DNA of 64,000 nt, taken from Oscillospiraceae bacterium (GTDB lineage: Bacteria; Bacillota; Clostridia; Oscillospirales; Oscillospiraceae). How positions within the stretch are numbered: position 1 is the first letter of the stretch; the number at the start of each line of letters is the position of its first letter. The stretch covers positions 1 through 64,000 of the forward strand of contig CADAUZ010000009.1 of the NCBI GenBank assembly GCA_902791215.1, in the 5' to 3' direction. Below the pieces are notes generated by a model, which saw only the letters and a list, made by a program, of their open reading frames with translations, was not told the origin of the DNA and ran no database searches. Below, in pieces: positions 1 through 8,916 of this stretch. The position numbers and the translations under genes were made by a program.

Positions 1-302
1 CGGCCTTGCGACAGCATAAGCTGGCTGCTCCGTCAGTTTAGCCCGGCTCCTCGACAGAATAGCCCGGCGATTTGCTGTCATCTTATCTCAGCGGTAACAG
101 AAAACAAAGCAGCGGATTGGTGAAGAACAAAAGGAAACACAATAAGCGTCCGGCAGAGCGCAAAACGGCGATCCCTGCTTTGCTCCTGACCCGGTCGGCC
201 CCGCGGCGCTTACCGCTGCGGCAATCGAGACATTCACAGCCTGTGATTCCGTCGTGAATCTTAACGATATCCTCTTGCGTATTTCCATCACCAACGTGTA
301 TA
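1..302. other. No recognisable gene
   Basis: I see no supported gene, RNA or repeat here. The short open frames on both strands are arginine- or cysteine-rich and lack ribosome binding sites. The 17 bases near 270-287 match the 3' end of the EAL gene at about 18906-18923, so the edge of the duplicated esterase/AAA segment probably lies there. Confidence 0.4.
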
Positions 303-329
303 ATGGAAAAAAGAAAGGCGGATTCAGTT

Positions 330-530
330 ATGGCATCCGGAAGAATGGAGTTTCACGCGCAGACCATTATGCAGCACGCAAGCTTTAGCTTTGTGCTGCC
401 CAATGACGTTGAGATGGCGGAGGTCAGGGGGCCCCGGCATTATGAATATCCGACAAAGACGCTCATACTCCTGCATGGCCTGACCGGCGCGGATACGGAC
501 TGGCTGCTGCGCGATGAAACCATCTCATAA
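330..530 (+). pseudogene. Internally deleted esterase, copy 1
   Basis: This is a remnant of the alpha/beta-hydrolase esterase found intact at 18956-19750. The first 60 or so residues, up to LILLHGLTG and DTDW, are followed at once by the last seven codons (LRDETIS) and the stop. About 593 bases that carry the nucleophile GLSMGG, the acid and the histidine are missing. The junction falls in GGACTGGCT, which occurs near both deletion ends in the intact copy, so loss between short direct repeats is likely. A Shine-Dalgarno-like GGCGG precedes the ATG at 330. The product cannot be catalytic. The segment still carries the promoter for the next gene, which may be why it persists. Confidence 0.8.
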
Positions 531-542
531 GCCTGATTTCTC

Positions 543-571
543 TTGAAATGAAACAGAAGAGTAATTATAAT
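543..571 (+). promoter_or_regulatory. Sigma-A-type promoter for AAA/PD-(D/E)XK copy 1
   Basis: TTGAAA and TATAAT are separated by 17 bases. The same arrangement is conserved at 19763-19791 before the second copy, although bases between the boxes differ. That conservation supports a real promoter placed after the esterase reading frame. Confidence 0.65.
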
Positions 572-606
572 TACATCAATAGAACGGACACACGGAGGCG
601 TTTCAG

Positions 607-2247
607 ATGGGGACCTATTTGAATCCGGGTAAAGCGGCTTATGAAGAGGCTGTGAAATCTGAAATCTTCATCGATAAAACAGAGATGCTGGGGTATTTGA
701 ACTCTGTTGTAAAAACAAAACAAAAATACGTCAGCGTTTCCCGTCCGCGCAGATTCGGCAAGACAATTGCCGCGGATATGCTCTGCGCCTATTATGACAG
801 AGATGCGGACAGCCGTGACCTGTTTGAAAAACGAAAGCTGGCTGACGTACCCGGATGGGACAAATATCTCGGAAAATTTGATGTAATCCACCTTGTGATG
901 ACGAGGTTCGTTAAAACGCGGATCAAGGTAAGCGAAGCGCTTACCAATATGCAGAAGCTGGTGATCAGAGACTACAGGAGGGCTTACCCGGATGCCGACA
1001 TTATGAGTGAAAATGACCTGATCCAGACGATCGATGATGTTTATTCAACGATAGACAGACAAGTGGTTATCGTTATAGATGAATGGGACGCGGTTTTCAG
1101 AGAACGTCCTAATGATAAAGACGGACAGACAGAGTATCTGGATTATCTGCGGGATTTATTAAAGGATAACAGGCATGTAGCTCTTGCCTATATGACCGGT
1201 ATCCTGCCGATCAAGAAGTATGGGCAGCACTCGGCCTTGAATATGTTCACGGAATATTCCATGATGGCTCCGCGTCAGCTTGCGCCATACACCGGTTTTA
1301 CGGAAGAGGAAGTAAAAGAACTCTCCAAGAAATACGATATGGACTTTCGTGATATATCCAACTGGTATGACGGCTATCTGGTAAGTGACCGTATTCCGCC
1401 GGAAAAACGTGAGGAGTACCGGGAAGGAAAATACAATGGTCACAAATTTTTCATCTACAGCCCGCTTTCAGTCGTGGAATCCATGACCACCGGTGTTATC
1501 AAGGACTATTGGAACAAAACCGAAACCTATGAAGCTCTGGCGGAATATATCCGAAAAGATTACGACGGCCTGAAGGAAGCGGTAGCGCTGCTTATGGACG
1601 GCGGGCGGCTGGCCATCGACACATCGACCTATGAGAATGACATGACCACGTTTACAGGCCGGGATGATGTATTGTCGCTCCTGATCCACCTGGGCTATCT
1701 CGGCTTTGATGATGAACGAAACGAGGTCTTCATACCCAACCGGGAAATTCTGGATGAATTCAAGACCTCGACGAAGGGCAAGGAGTGGGTCAGCACCTTC
1801 AAATCCTTTGAGACTTCGCAGGAGCTCCTGAAAGCCACGTGGAACGGCGATGAAGAAAAGGTGGCCCAACTGGTCGAGGACGCGCATAATCAGGCCGGAA
1901 ACAAGACCTACAACGAGGAAGCTGCCCTGAGCTATGGAATCCAACTGGCCTATTACGCTGCCAGAAAATATTACACCACGATCTTGGAACTGGATACCGG
2001 CAAGGGCTATGCGGATGTGGCCTATCTGCCGGCACCTCAGTATGCTGAAAAGCCCGCGCTGCTGATAGAACTGAAATACGGACATAGTACGGATATTGCA
2101 ATGGATCAGATCAGACGGCAGAAATATCTTGACAGGTTTGAGCACTATAAGGGGAACACCCTGGTGATCGGCATCAACTATAATCGGGATCTGCCTTCTG
2201 ACCATCCCGAATTCAAGCATCACAGCTGCAGGATAGAAAAATGGTAA
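607..2247 (+). CDS. AAA-ATPase-like / PD-(D/E)XK nuclease-fold protein, copy 1
   Basis: This 546-residue protein belongs to the AAA-ATPase_like plus PDDEXK_9 family (DUF1703 type), which is abundant and multicopy in gut anaerobes and has no established function. A P-loop-like RRFGKT lies at residues 48-53, and a Walker B-like VIVIDEWDAVF near 154-164. A C-terminal nuclease-fold core has Asp470 (GYADVAYLP) and the ELK triplet at 488-490. The start is the ATG at 607, preceded by GGAGG. The protein is nearly identical to the copy at 19827-21476 except for two patches, residues 11-41 and 237-283. A 23-base gap leads into a GrpE/Hsp70/J-protein operon that copy 2 lacks. DNA cleavage is possible from the motifs but is inferred. 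Confidence 0.85.
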   Translation: MGTYLNPGKAAYEEAVKSEIFIDKTEMLGYLNSVVKTKQKYVSVSRPRRFGKTIAADMLCAYYDRDADSRDLFEKRKLADVPGWDKYLGKFDVIHLVMTRFVKTRIKVSEALTNMQKLVIRDYRRAYPDADIMSENDLIQTIDDVYSTIDRQVVIVIDEWDAVFRERPNDKDGQTEYLDYLRDLLKDNRHVALAYMTGILPIKKYGQHSALNMFTEYSMMAPRQLAPYTGFTEEEVKELSKKYDMDFRDISNWYDGYLVSDRIPPEKREEYREGKYNGHKFFIYSPLSVVESMTTGVIKDYWNKTETYEALAEYIRKDYDGLKEAVALLMDGGRLAIDTSTYENDMTTFTGRDDVLSLLIHLGYLGFDDERNEVFIPNREILDEFKTSTKGKEWVSTFKSFETSQELLKATWNGDEEKVAQLVEDAHNQAGNKTYNEEAALSYGIQLAYYAARKYYTTILELDTGKGYADVAYLPAPQYAEKPALLIELKYGHSTDIAMDQIRRQKYLDRFEHYKGNTLVIGINYNRDLPSDHPEFKHHSCRIEKW

Positions 2248-2270
2248 ATGATTTGTAAAGGACTGTTTCT

Positions 2271-2915
2271 ATGTTTGGGATCAGAAAGCTTTTACGCCAG
2301 ATATTGCAACGCCTTCTGGCTTTGGAAGAAGCCGCGGCGAGCGCAGAAGGGAACATTGCCCGGAACTCAGAGCAGCTTGCGCTTCGTGTTTCAGAATTGA
2401 GCAGCGCAGCCAATCGTCACGACATGGTGATCGAGGACATGATTGAAAGCTGGGAGGAGCTGCGGGAGAAACAGAAAGAAGAACTGCAAATGCTGACTTC
2501 TGCCTTGTCAGCATCTGCGGGACGAGAACAAAAGGATGCCGCGGAAAGAGAAAAGGCTTTGCTGGAACTACTCATGTGTACACACGATATGCTGTTTGCG
2601 CTTCAAAAAGCGGCAGAGGAGACCGGTTCCGAAGTGTGGCTGCGGCAGCTGACATTGTCGGAGCGGAGGCTTGCGGAAGCCCGGCTGCCTTCTGGTTTCC
2701 AGGTGACCGGTACGGCAGGGGTTCCTGTCAATTATGCTGTACATGAGGTCGTGGACGTAATAAGGACGCAAGACCCGGAGCAGGACCAACTGGTGGCAGA
2801 GGTCTATGCCTGCGGCTATCTCTATCTGGGCCGTATATTGAAAAAGGCGCAGGTATCGGCTTATCGTCTTACAGACACAAGTTCTGATAATATCGGGGGA
2901 GGTATCTCGGAGTGA
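2271..2915 (+). CDS. GrpE-like nucleotide exchange factor
   Basis: This 214-residue protein has a long heptad-rich coiled coil (about residues 15-125) followed by a compact beta head (about 150-205). The head keeps the GrpE pattern: VN, HEVVDV, a spacer with acidic residues, then GYLYLGRILKKAQV. GrpE proteins form dimers and release ADP from Hsp70. The gene directly precedes an Hsp70 gene and overlaps it by four bases (GTGA), which supports the assignment. A ribosome binding site, AAAGGA, precedes the ATG. Overall similarity to housekeeping GrpE is low, so this is probably a dedicated exchange factor for the downstream HscC-like protein and not the cell's main GrpE. Confidence 0.75.
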   Translation: MFGIRKLLRQILQRLLALEEAAASAEGNIARNSEQLALRVSELSSAANRHDMVIEDMIESWEELREKQKEELQMLTSALSASAGREQKDAAEREKALLELLMCTHDMLFALQKAAEETGSEVWLRQLTLSERRLAEARLPSGFQVTGTAGVPVNYAVHEVVDVIRTQDPEQDQLVAEVYACGYLYLGRILKKAQVSAYRLTDTSSDNIGGGISE

Positions 2916-4603
2916 ACATCATCGGGATTGACCTTGGGACGTCCACAACGGAAGCCGCCATCTATCGCGGCGGGAAAAAAGAGCTGATTTTGAATCCGGA
3001 TGGCTCGGCCATTACGCCGTCGGCTGTCGGGCTGGATGAAAGCGGAAACTGGGTAGTCGGAGAGCGGGCACGGGCACATTATATGATGCTGCCCGAGAAT
3101 ACCGCAATCGAAGTGAAGCGAAAAACAGGCACAGATGAAACAATAGAACTCGGGCATACCCGATATTCCCCGATCGAGCTCCAATCCAGGCTGCTGTCTT
3201 ATGTTAGAGCCTACGCCTCGGAGTATCTGGGAGAGAGCGTTGATCATGCCGTTATCTCCGTTCCCGCATATTTCAACGACATTCAACGGCGGGAAACGAT
3301 CCGCGCCGGGGAGCTTGCCGGCTTTACCGTTGAACGTATTCTCAACGAACCCACTGCCGCGGCACTGAGCTACGGGCTGGAACACCTGGAGGAGGAAAGC
3401 CATGTTCTCGTATATGATCTGGGCGGAGGCACGTTCGACGTAACCCTTCTGGAAATGTTTGACGGTGTTCTGGAGGTAAAGGCATCCGGTGGGGACAATC
3501 AGCTCGGCGGCAAGGATTTCGACGAGCTGTTGATGGAATATCTTCTCAAGAGATTTCAGGACAAGCACAGGATAAACCTCCGCAAGGACAAACGCGCCAT
3601 GGCACGGATCAAGGACGAAGCCGAGAAGTGCAAAATCGCGCTGAGCGAAAGGGACTCCTGTCATATTCTGATCCCGGCGATCTGTGTCCAGGACGGAGTT
3701 CCGGTTGAACTGGATGAGACTGTCACACGCGAGCAGTTTGAAGCGCTCACGCGTGCACTTTTACAGCGCACGCACAAGCCTTTGGATACGGTCCTCTCAG
3801 ACGCGGGGATCTCGGAAAATGAGATCGATCATGTGATCCTTGTAGGAGGCTCTACCAGGATGCCGATGGTGGCGCGAGATGTTTTTGACTATCTCGGAAA
3901 GGAGCCTCACCACGCGGTACATCCCGAATACGCAGTGGCAGAAGGAGCCGCTGTACAGGCAGGAATCATTTCAGGGGAAATCGATCCTGCGGACGGCCTG
4001 ATCATGACGGATGTAAACCCGTACACCCTCGGCGTACGTGCTTTTGACGGCGAGGATGATGACCACATGAGCGTCGTGATTCCCAGAAATGTCACGATAC
4101 CAGTCACAAGGACAGAGCGCTACGCGACATGCAGTGACTATCAGACAGAGGTGATTGTGGAGGTGTATCAGGGCAAAAGCCGTATTGCCACGCATAATCA
4201 TCAGCTGGGAAAATTCAGCATTCACGAGGTCCCGCCCAGACCCGCCGGAACGGAAAAGCTGGACATCAGCTTCTCGTATGATTTGAACGGGCTGCTGAAG
4301 GTGTCGGCGATCCTGCTCTCTACCGGGACGGAAAAAGGGATCGAGATCGATATGACGAAGGGGCCCGAAAAGAAGCGCGATCTGAGTATTTGGAAAAACG
4401 CTGAGGGCGCAAAAGCCTACCGCACGCTTATCCGAACTTCGGAGCGTCTTCTCAGCGGGAACGAGCCGATTCCACAGGAACTCTGCGTCTCCCTGCAGGA
4501 AGCCCTGGACAAACTGAAAACGGCACTCATTGACGGCGGTGACGCAGAAGCCGCGGGAGAGCTCCTGCGAAAGATCATAAGTGACGTCAGGGAGGCACTA
4601 TGA
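2912..4603 (+). CDS. Hsp70 family chaperone, HscC/DnaK-like
   Basis: This 563-residue Hsp70 has all nucleotide-binding signatures: GIDLGTSTTEAAI near the N terminus (phosphate 1), VYDLGGGTFDV near residue 168 (phosphate 2), NEPTAAALSYG in the linker region, and LVGGSTRMP near 309 (adenosine). It is clearly shorter than housekeeping DnaK (about 610-640) and close to E. coli HscC in length, with a short C-terminal lid. It starts with GTG at 2912, overlaps the GrpE-like gene by four bases and overlaps the J-protein gene by four (ATGA). The three genes are therefore translationally coupled and probably make a self-contained chaperone machine. HscC-type membership is a judgement from length and context. 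Confidence 0.85.
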   Translation: MNIIGIDLGTSTTEAAIYRGGKKELILNPDGSAITPSAVGLDESGNWVVGERARAHYMMLPENTAIEVKRKTGTDETIELGHTRYSPIELQSRLLSYVRAYASEYLGESVDHAVISVPAYFNDIQRRETIRAGELAGFTVERILNEPTAAALSYGLEHLEEESHVLVYDLGGGTFDVTLLEMFDGVLEVKASGGDNQLGGKDFDELLMEYLLKRFQDKHRINLRKDKRAMARIKDEAEKCKIALSERDSCHILIPAICVQDGVPVELDETVTREQFEALTRALLQRTHKPLDTVLSDAGISENEIDHVILVGGSTRMPMVARDVFDYLGKEPHHAVHPEYAVAEGAAVQAGIISGEIDPADGLIMTDVNPYTLGVRAFDGEDDDHMSVVIPRNVTIPVTRTERYATCSDYQTEVIVEVYQGKSRIATHNHQLGKFSIHEVPPRPAGTEKLDISFSYDLNGLLKVSAILLSTGTEKGIEIDMTKGPEKKRDLSIWKNAEGAKAYRTLIRTSERLLSGNEPIPQELCVSLQEALDKLKTALIDGGDAEAAGELLRKIISDVREAL

Positions 4604-6003
4604 AAGAGGACTATCGGCATTATTATGAGGTGCTCGGGCTTTCACCGGGAGCCGACGCTGCAGACATCAAAAGGTCATATTTCCGGCTTGTGAGAACCTA
4701 CCCGCCGGAAAAAGATCCGGAGAAGTTTCAGGAGATCCGTCAGGCTTACGAAATGCTGAAAGACGGGCCTCCCGTTTCTGAGGAGAAGCCGCTCTTTCCT
4801 GTTCCGGAGGACCCGACCGTTCTCTATGTGCTGGAGCATGCCCACCGACAGCTTGAGCGGAACAATCATAAAGCCGCCGCGGATTGCGTCTGCGAGGCGC
4901 TGAAGATCATGCCGGACGATCCGTTTTTACTGTGTATGCTCGCAAAGCTCCAATTTCGTGCGGGCAATCCGCGAAAGGCAGCCGGCACAGCCAAAAAGCT
5001 TCAGCAGATCGCCCCGGACTTCAACGAGGCCTATGCCATCGCCGCTGAGGGCTGTTACCAGAGCGGCTGGTATAAAAAGTCGTATCCGGAATTTCAGAAG
5101 GCCTATGCATTGGGTTACAGAAGTATGGACTTTCTCCTTGATTATGCCGACGCAGCAGACGCAAACAGCGACCACAAAACAGCGGCCGACTTGCGCGGCG
5201 GGCTTTTGAAGGAGACAAAATGGGATAAATCCAACATCGACAGCGCGCTCTATCTTTACAGCGGGCAAATCGAGCATTGCTCAGGGCAACAGGAGATGAT
5301 CGTGCTGCTGGAAGATTATGAACAGTTCCTGCATGAAAACAGGCGGCTTCTCAAGGACTACGGTCTTGAACTCGCCTCACCCTTTCTGTATGCTGTTTCG
5401 GAACGACCGCAGTTTCTGCGTCAACATACGCTTTACAAAAAGGCGGATGCCCTCCTGACAAAGCTTATGAGCAGGGCAGACAGTCAGGATAAAGAACTTG
5501 CACTTGGAATGCGCTCCCAGCTGCTGGTCACGGCGCTCGAATCCAACCCCGCATTCTCCAATGACTGGACAATGCTTGCCGCTGCCGTGATGCCTCCCGA
5601 TGACAGAGACAGCCGTATGCAGCGCTACGCGGTTCTGGATCTGCTTTTGTGTCTGATGAAGGAGCGCGAGCAGAACCTTAAAATGATCCCGACGATACAG
5701 CGCGATTATCCGTATTTTTACGAATATGTCAGACCTTACTGTGAGATTCTGTCTTCGGACAATGTTGACGAACGATATGAAAAGCTCAAGCGAGAACATG
5801 CGCGCCTGTCCGAGCGGTTCGACGGCAGCCTTTTTTATAAGCGGTATCCTGAGGAAAAAGCCCAGCCGCGCGGGACAGTAGCCTACAGCGGCGAAACGCC
5901 CTTCGTCCGCGAGACAAAGAAACCCGGCAGAAACGATCCCTGTCCATGCGGCTCAGGGCGTAAATTCAAGAAATGCTGCCAGGGGAAGGGAATCTATGAT
6001 TGA
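4600..6003 (+). CDS. J-domain / TPR / SEC-C protein with altered HPD motif
   Basis: This 467-residue protein starts with a J domain (about residues 4-55: YYEVLGLSPGA, then a helix and RQAYEMLKD). The HPD tripeptide that stimulates Hsp70 ATPase is replaced by PPE in the string TYPPEKDPEKF. A helical repeat region follows (about 65-400) with TPR-like spacing (residues around 75-180 are clearest). The C terminus carries a SEC-C zinc motif at 443-464, GRNDPCPCGSGRKFKKCC, as found at the end of SecA and many Hsp70-linked proteins. It is the last gene of the GrpE-Hsp70-J operon. It may present clients to the HscC-like partner, but the missing histidine and aspartate question classical ATPase stimulation. 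Confidence 0.8.
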   Translation: MKEDYRHYYEVLGLSPGADAADIKRSYFRLVRTYPPEKDPEKFQEIRQAYEMLKDGPPVSEEKPLFPVPEDPTVLYVLEHAHRQLERNNHKAAADCVCEALKIMPDDPFLLCMLAKLQFRAGNPRKAAGTAKKLQQIAPDFNEAYAIAAEGCYQSGWYKKSYPEFQKAYALGYRSMDFLLDYADAADANSDHKTAADLRGGLLKETKWDKSNIDSALYLYSGQIEHCSGQQEMIVLLEDYEQFLHENRRLLKDYGLELASPFLYAVSERPQFLRQHTLYKKADALLTKLMSRADSQDKELALGMRSQLLVTALESNPAFSNDWTMLAAAVMPPDDRDSRMQRYAVLDLLLCLMKEREQNLKMIPTIQRDYPYFYEYVRPYCEILSSDNVDERYEKLKREHARLSERFDGSLFYKRYPEEKAQPRGTVAYSGETPFVRETKKPGRNDPCPCGSGRKFKKCCQGKGIYD

Positions 6004-6066
6004 GCAGACCGGGCAGATCAATAAGCAGTTAGTCAAATAAGAACAGAGATGTGTACTCCGTTTAAT

Positions 6067-6378
6067 TCATAAAATCCCAAACAGATCATCCAGCGCTGCA
6101 CCCTGTATGATCCGAGGGCTTGGCTTGTCCGCATTGGAAAGCATACTTTCGACGCGGTTGGCAATGACCAGAGTGTCAAAATCGGCGTAACGCTCCAGAT
6201 TTTCGCACCAGGCCTGTCCCCACCAGCTTTTGGCAATCTTGCGTCCGCTCAGCACCACCGGGTTCAGGAGCTTTCCCTTTTTGCTTGCTTTGTGGGCGGT
6301 TTCCGCCGCATTGCGGCGAAGCTCCTGTTCCGTCGGCTGGGGGTAATAGGTCTCATCCCAATAGCTCTTTTTTGCCAT
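6067..6378 (-). pseudogene. SWIM zinc finger family protein remnant
   Basis: The first 65 or so residues contain WWGQAWCENLERYADF, the N-terminal signature of SWIM proteins that lie beside SNF2 helicases. The reading frame then jumps to a short tail ending GAALDDLFGIL, which looks like the C terminus of the same family. The SWIM zinc-binding domain in between is absent, so this is an internally deleted remnant of 103 codons. It starts 12 bases after the stop of the SNF2 remnant, as in the intact two-gene arrangement. Family identification is by eye. Confidence 0.6.
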
Positions 6379-6390
6379 AGCGCACCTGCC

Positions 6391-6840
6391 TTAATCCAGC
6401 CGGAGGACGGACAGAAGCTCTTCATTGGAGAGCTCCGTGATCCAGTTTTCTCCACCGGAGCCGATCACATTTTCCGCCAGCTCCCGTTTCGACGCGATCA
6501 TCGCGTCGATTTTTTCTTCTACCGATCCGCGGCTCACAAACTTATGTACCATCACATTCTTGTCTTGCCCGATACGGAAGGCGCGGTCGGTATCGTCTTG
6601 CCGAGGCCCATATCGTCGGCCAGACAGGCGCCGAAGCCGAGCTTATCCATTGATCCATCACCTGTGATATTTGAATAGGTCTGTATGCCTGCTCCTGTTA
6701 TACGGTAGGAAAGTGAGAGAGTCAAATCAGGATTGAAGAGTGTCTTGGCGGCTTCCTCCGCGTTTAACATCTGCAAATGATAAAAAACGGAATCCCAATC
6801 GGAAAGAGTCTTTCCTGCGCGGAAGGAAGTTTCCAGATTG
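6391..6840 (-). pseudogene. SNF2-family helicase remnant
   Basis: Minus-strand translation gives LGFGACLADDMGLGKTI, the Walker A motif of SNF2 helicases. Near 6600 this joins, in another frame, TDRAFRIGQDKNVMVHKF, the motif VI region, followed by the normal C-terminal end RLD and stop at 6391. The whole helicase core between motifs I and VI is missing. Upstream, residues ending in NITGDGSM are joined to DKLGFG, which may be a second junction near 6655. Another stop lies near 6850. The gene cannot make an active ATPase. Confidence 0.75.
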
Positions 6841-6852
6841 GCAAATCAAATA

Positions 6853-6881
6853 TTGCCTGTCAGCTTGCTTTTACCTATATA
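6853..6881 (+). promoter_or_regulatory. Possible promoter of the XRE-REC/kinase operon
   Basis: TTGCCT, 17 bases, then TATATA, about 40 bases upstream of the GTG start at 6922. The -35 box is only a moderate match. Confidence 0.4.
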
Positions 6882-6921
6882 TACAATTACAATTAATTAT
6901 ATGTCGGAAAGGGGGGATTCT

Positions 6922-7521
6922 GTGAATACGCTGTTTGCGGAAACCCTGCGGAGGCTGAGAACAGAAAGAGGGCTTACACAGAAGCAGCTCGGAAGCAAGA
7001 TGTTCATCAACAACAGCACAGTCGCCCGCTGGGAAAACGGCACCCGTCTGCCGGACGCAACGATGATCCCCCGGCTTGCCAAATGTCTCGGCGTTGACGC
7101 CAATACGCTGTTTGATTTTGCGGCGGAGAGCGACGATGTTCCCAACGTCATCATGGTGGATGACGACGAGATCATCCTCTCCCACGGCGTAAACGTCCTG
7201 GAGGAGGTCATGCCGAAGGCCACGATCACGGGCTTTATCTGGCCGACGGAGGCGATCGAATACGCAAAGGTGAACCGGGTCGAGCTGGCGGTCCTGGATA
7301 TCGAACTGGGAACGGCCAGCGGACTGGAGCTCTGTCACACGCTGCTGGAGATCAATCCCAGCACAAAGGTCGTGTTTCTGACCGCCTATCCGGAATACTC
7401 CCTTGACGCGTGGAAGACCGAAGCCCGCGGCTTCATGCTCAAGCCCATGACTCCGGAGAGCGTGAAGGAACAGCTGAAAAAGCTGCGCATTCCGTTTTCG
7501 GCGGGAGGCGTGGAAGCGTGA
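6922..7521 (+). CDS. XRE-type HTH regulator fused to a response-regulator receiver domain
   Basis: The GTG at 6922, five bases after GGGGGG, is preferred to the ATG at 6901, giving 199 residues. The N terminus is an XRE/Cro helix-turn-helix (about 4-60: LRRLRTERGLTQKQLG, then NNSTVARWENG). The C terminus is a CheY-like receiver (about 72-195) with the acidic pocket VDDDE, the phosphoacceptor in VLDIELG, the conserved Thr in FLTAY and the Lys in LKPM. Having the DNA-binding domain before the receiver is the reverse of the usual order. It overlaps the sensor kinase gene by four bases (GTGA), so the two are translationally coupled. The likely targets are the downstream amidohydrolase and ligase genes, which is inference from position. 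Confidence 0.8.
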   Translation: MNTLFAETLRRLRTERGLTQKQLGSKMFINNSTVARWENGTRLPDATMIPRLAKCLGVDANTLFDFAAESDDVPNVIMVDDDEIILSHGVNVLEEVMPKATITGFIWPTEAIEYAKVNRVELAVLDIELGTASGLELCHTLLEINPSTKVVFLTAYPEYSLDAWKTEARGFMLKPMTPESVKEQLKKLRIPFSAGGVEA

Positions 7522-8873
7522 TCAGCTGGATCGATTTTTTCTACTTCTTCATCATAGGCGCGGCGCTGCTGCTGAGTATGATGGGACTTTGGTTCATCGC
7601 CGTCATGCCCGGGGCCGACCGCTGGGGCAAGCGCTTCTTTCTGGGATTCTTCGGTGTCCTTATGCTGGGCAGCATTTCCTGCCTCGTCGGTACGGTCATG
7701 TCCTATCTGCCCGTTTCGAGCGCGGCGATCAAGCCCGTTGTGGCCGTGGAATGCCTGCTCCTCGCGCTGCCTGTGCCCATGCTGACGGCGTATCTGCTGC
7801 ACTGCTGCAAAGAAGATTTGCGCTCGAGCAAGCTCCTCCATACCGTAGCGGGTCTGTGGACAGTCTATGCCGTCCTGGTCCTGAGCAGCCTGTTTACCGA
7901 TCTTTTCTTTGTGATTACCCCGGCCAAGAGTATCTCCCGGGGCCCCTTGTACCCGATCATGCTGCTGCCCCTGGTCGCGGCGGCGCTGCTCAATCTCGCG
8001 GGTGTGGTGCAGCGCCGAAAGCAGCTTTCCCAGAGGACCTTCCGCACTTTCCTCATCACCCTGCTGCCGATGGCGGGCGTTCTGCTCGTGCAGCAGTTCG
8101 CCGATATTACGCCGCTCGTTGATATCTGCTGTGTTCTCTCCGGCGAGTGTATGTACAGCCTTATCCTGTCGGACCAGATCGAACAGGATCTGCGCCGGCA
8201 GCGGGAGATCGCAGAGCAGCAGCATCAGATCGCTGAACAGCAGCGGGAGATCGCTCATCAAAGCGCCAGCATCATGGTGCTGCAAATGCGTCCCCATTTC
8301 ATCTACAACACCCTGACGAGCATCTATTGTCTCTGCGGTCAGGACCCCCTGCAGGCCCAGCAGATCGTCATGGATTTCACCACCTATCTGCGCAAAAACT
8401 TTGCCGCGGTCGCCAGTGACAAGCCTATCCCGTTTACCTCGGAATTAGAGCACACCCGCGCCTACCTCGCCGTCGAACAGGCCCGCTTCTCCAGCAGCCT
8501 GCGCGTGGATTATGATACGCCGCACACCTGGTTCCGCGTACCCCCGCTGACCCTGCAGCCCATCGTGGAGAACGCCGTCAAACACGGCCGGAACCCTTGT
8601 GCCGGACTGTTTACCATCTCTATCCGGACACGCAAAACGGATTCCGGCTCAGAGATCGTGATTGCCGATAACGGACGCGGGTTTTCTCCCGCCGACGACA
8701 GCGAGCCCCATATTGCCCTGAATAACATTCGTCAAAGGCTTGCGCTCATGTGCGGCGGCAGCCTGACTATCGCGCCGAACGACGGCGGCGGAACCGTGGT
8801 GACGATCACGATCCCGGACAGCGCCGCTTTACCGCCCGGCGAACCGGCGGGGGATGCGTCCGAATCAATCTGA
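7518..8873 (+). CDS. LytS/YehU-type sensor histidine kinase
   Basis: This 451-residue protein starts at the overlapping GTG 7518, preceded by GGGAGG. The first 205 or so residues are hydrophobic, with about seven membrane segments in place of a periplasmic domain. A Gln/Glu-rich coiled coil follows (about 218-250, repeating REIAEQQ), then the His_kinase domain with phosphoacceptor His260 in LQMRPHFIYN. The ATPase domain is at about 345-440, with N box IVENAVKHG and DNGRGFSP. Kinases of this class normally pair with LytTR regulators, whereas this one is coupled to an XRE-receiver protein. The multi-pass N terminus suggests that it senses a membrane-soluble or membrane-state signal. Confidence 0.85.
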   Translation: MISWIDFFYFFIIGAALLLSMMGLWFIAVMPGADRWGKRFFLGFFGVLMLGSISCLVGTVMSYLPVSSAAIKPVVAVECLLLALPVPMLTAYLLHCCKEDLRSSKLLHTVAGLWTVYAVLVLSSLFTDLFFVITPAKSISRGPLYPIMLLPLVAAALLNLAGVVQRRKQLSQRTFRTFLITLLPMAGVLLVQQFADITPLVDICCVLSGECMYSLILSDQIEQDLRRQREIAEQQHQIAEQQREIAHQSASIMVLQMRPHFIYNTLTSIYCLCGQDPLQAQQIVMDFTTYLRKNFAAVASDKPIPFTSELEHTRAYLAVEQARFSSSLRVDYDTPHTWFRVPPLTLQPIVENAVKHGRNPCAGLFTISIRTRKTDSGSEIVIADNGRGFSPADDSEPHIALNNIRQRLALMCGGSLTIAPNDGGGTVVTITIPDSAALPPGEPAGDASESI

Positions 8874-8916
8874 TATACAGTTTCCCAAATCAATATTTAA
8901 GAAAGGAGAGATGACC

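Noticed and set aside
72-257. Arg/Ser-rich 61-codon plus-strand frame
   Set aside because: No ribosome binding site, unusual composition and no similarity that I can see.
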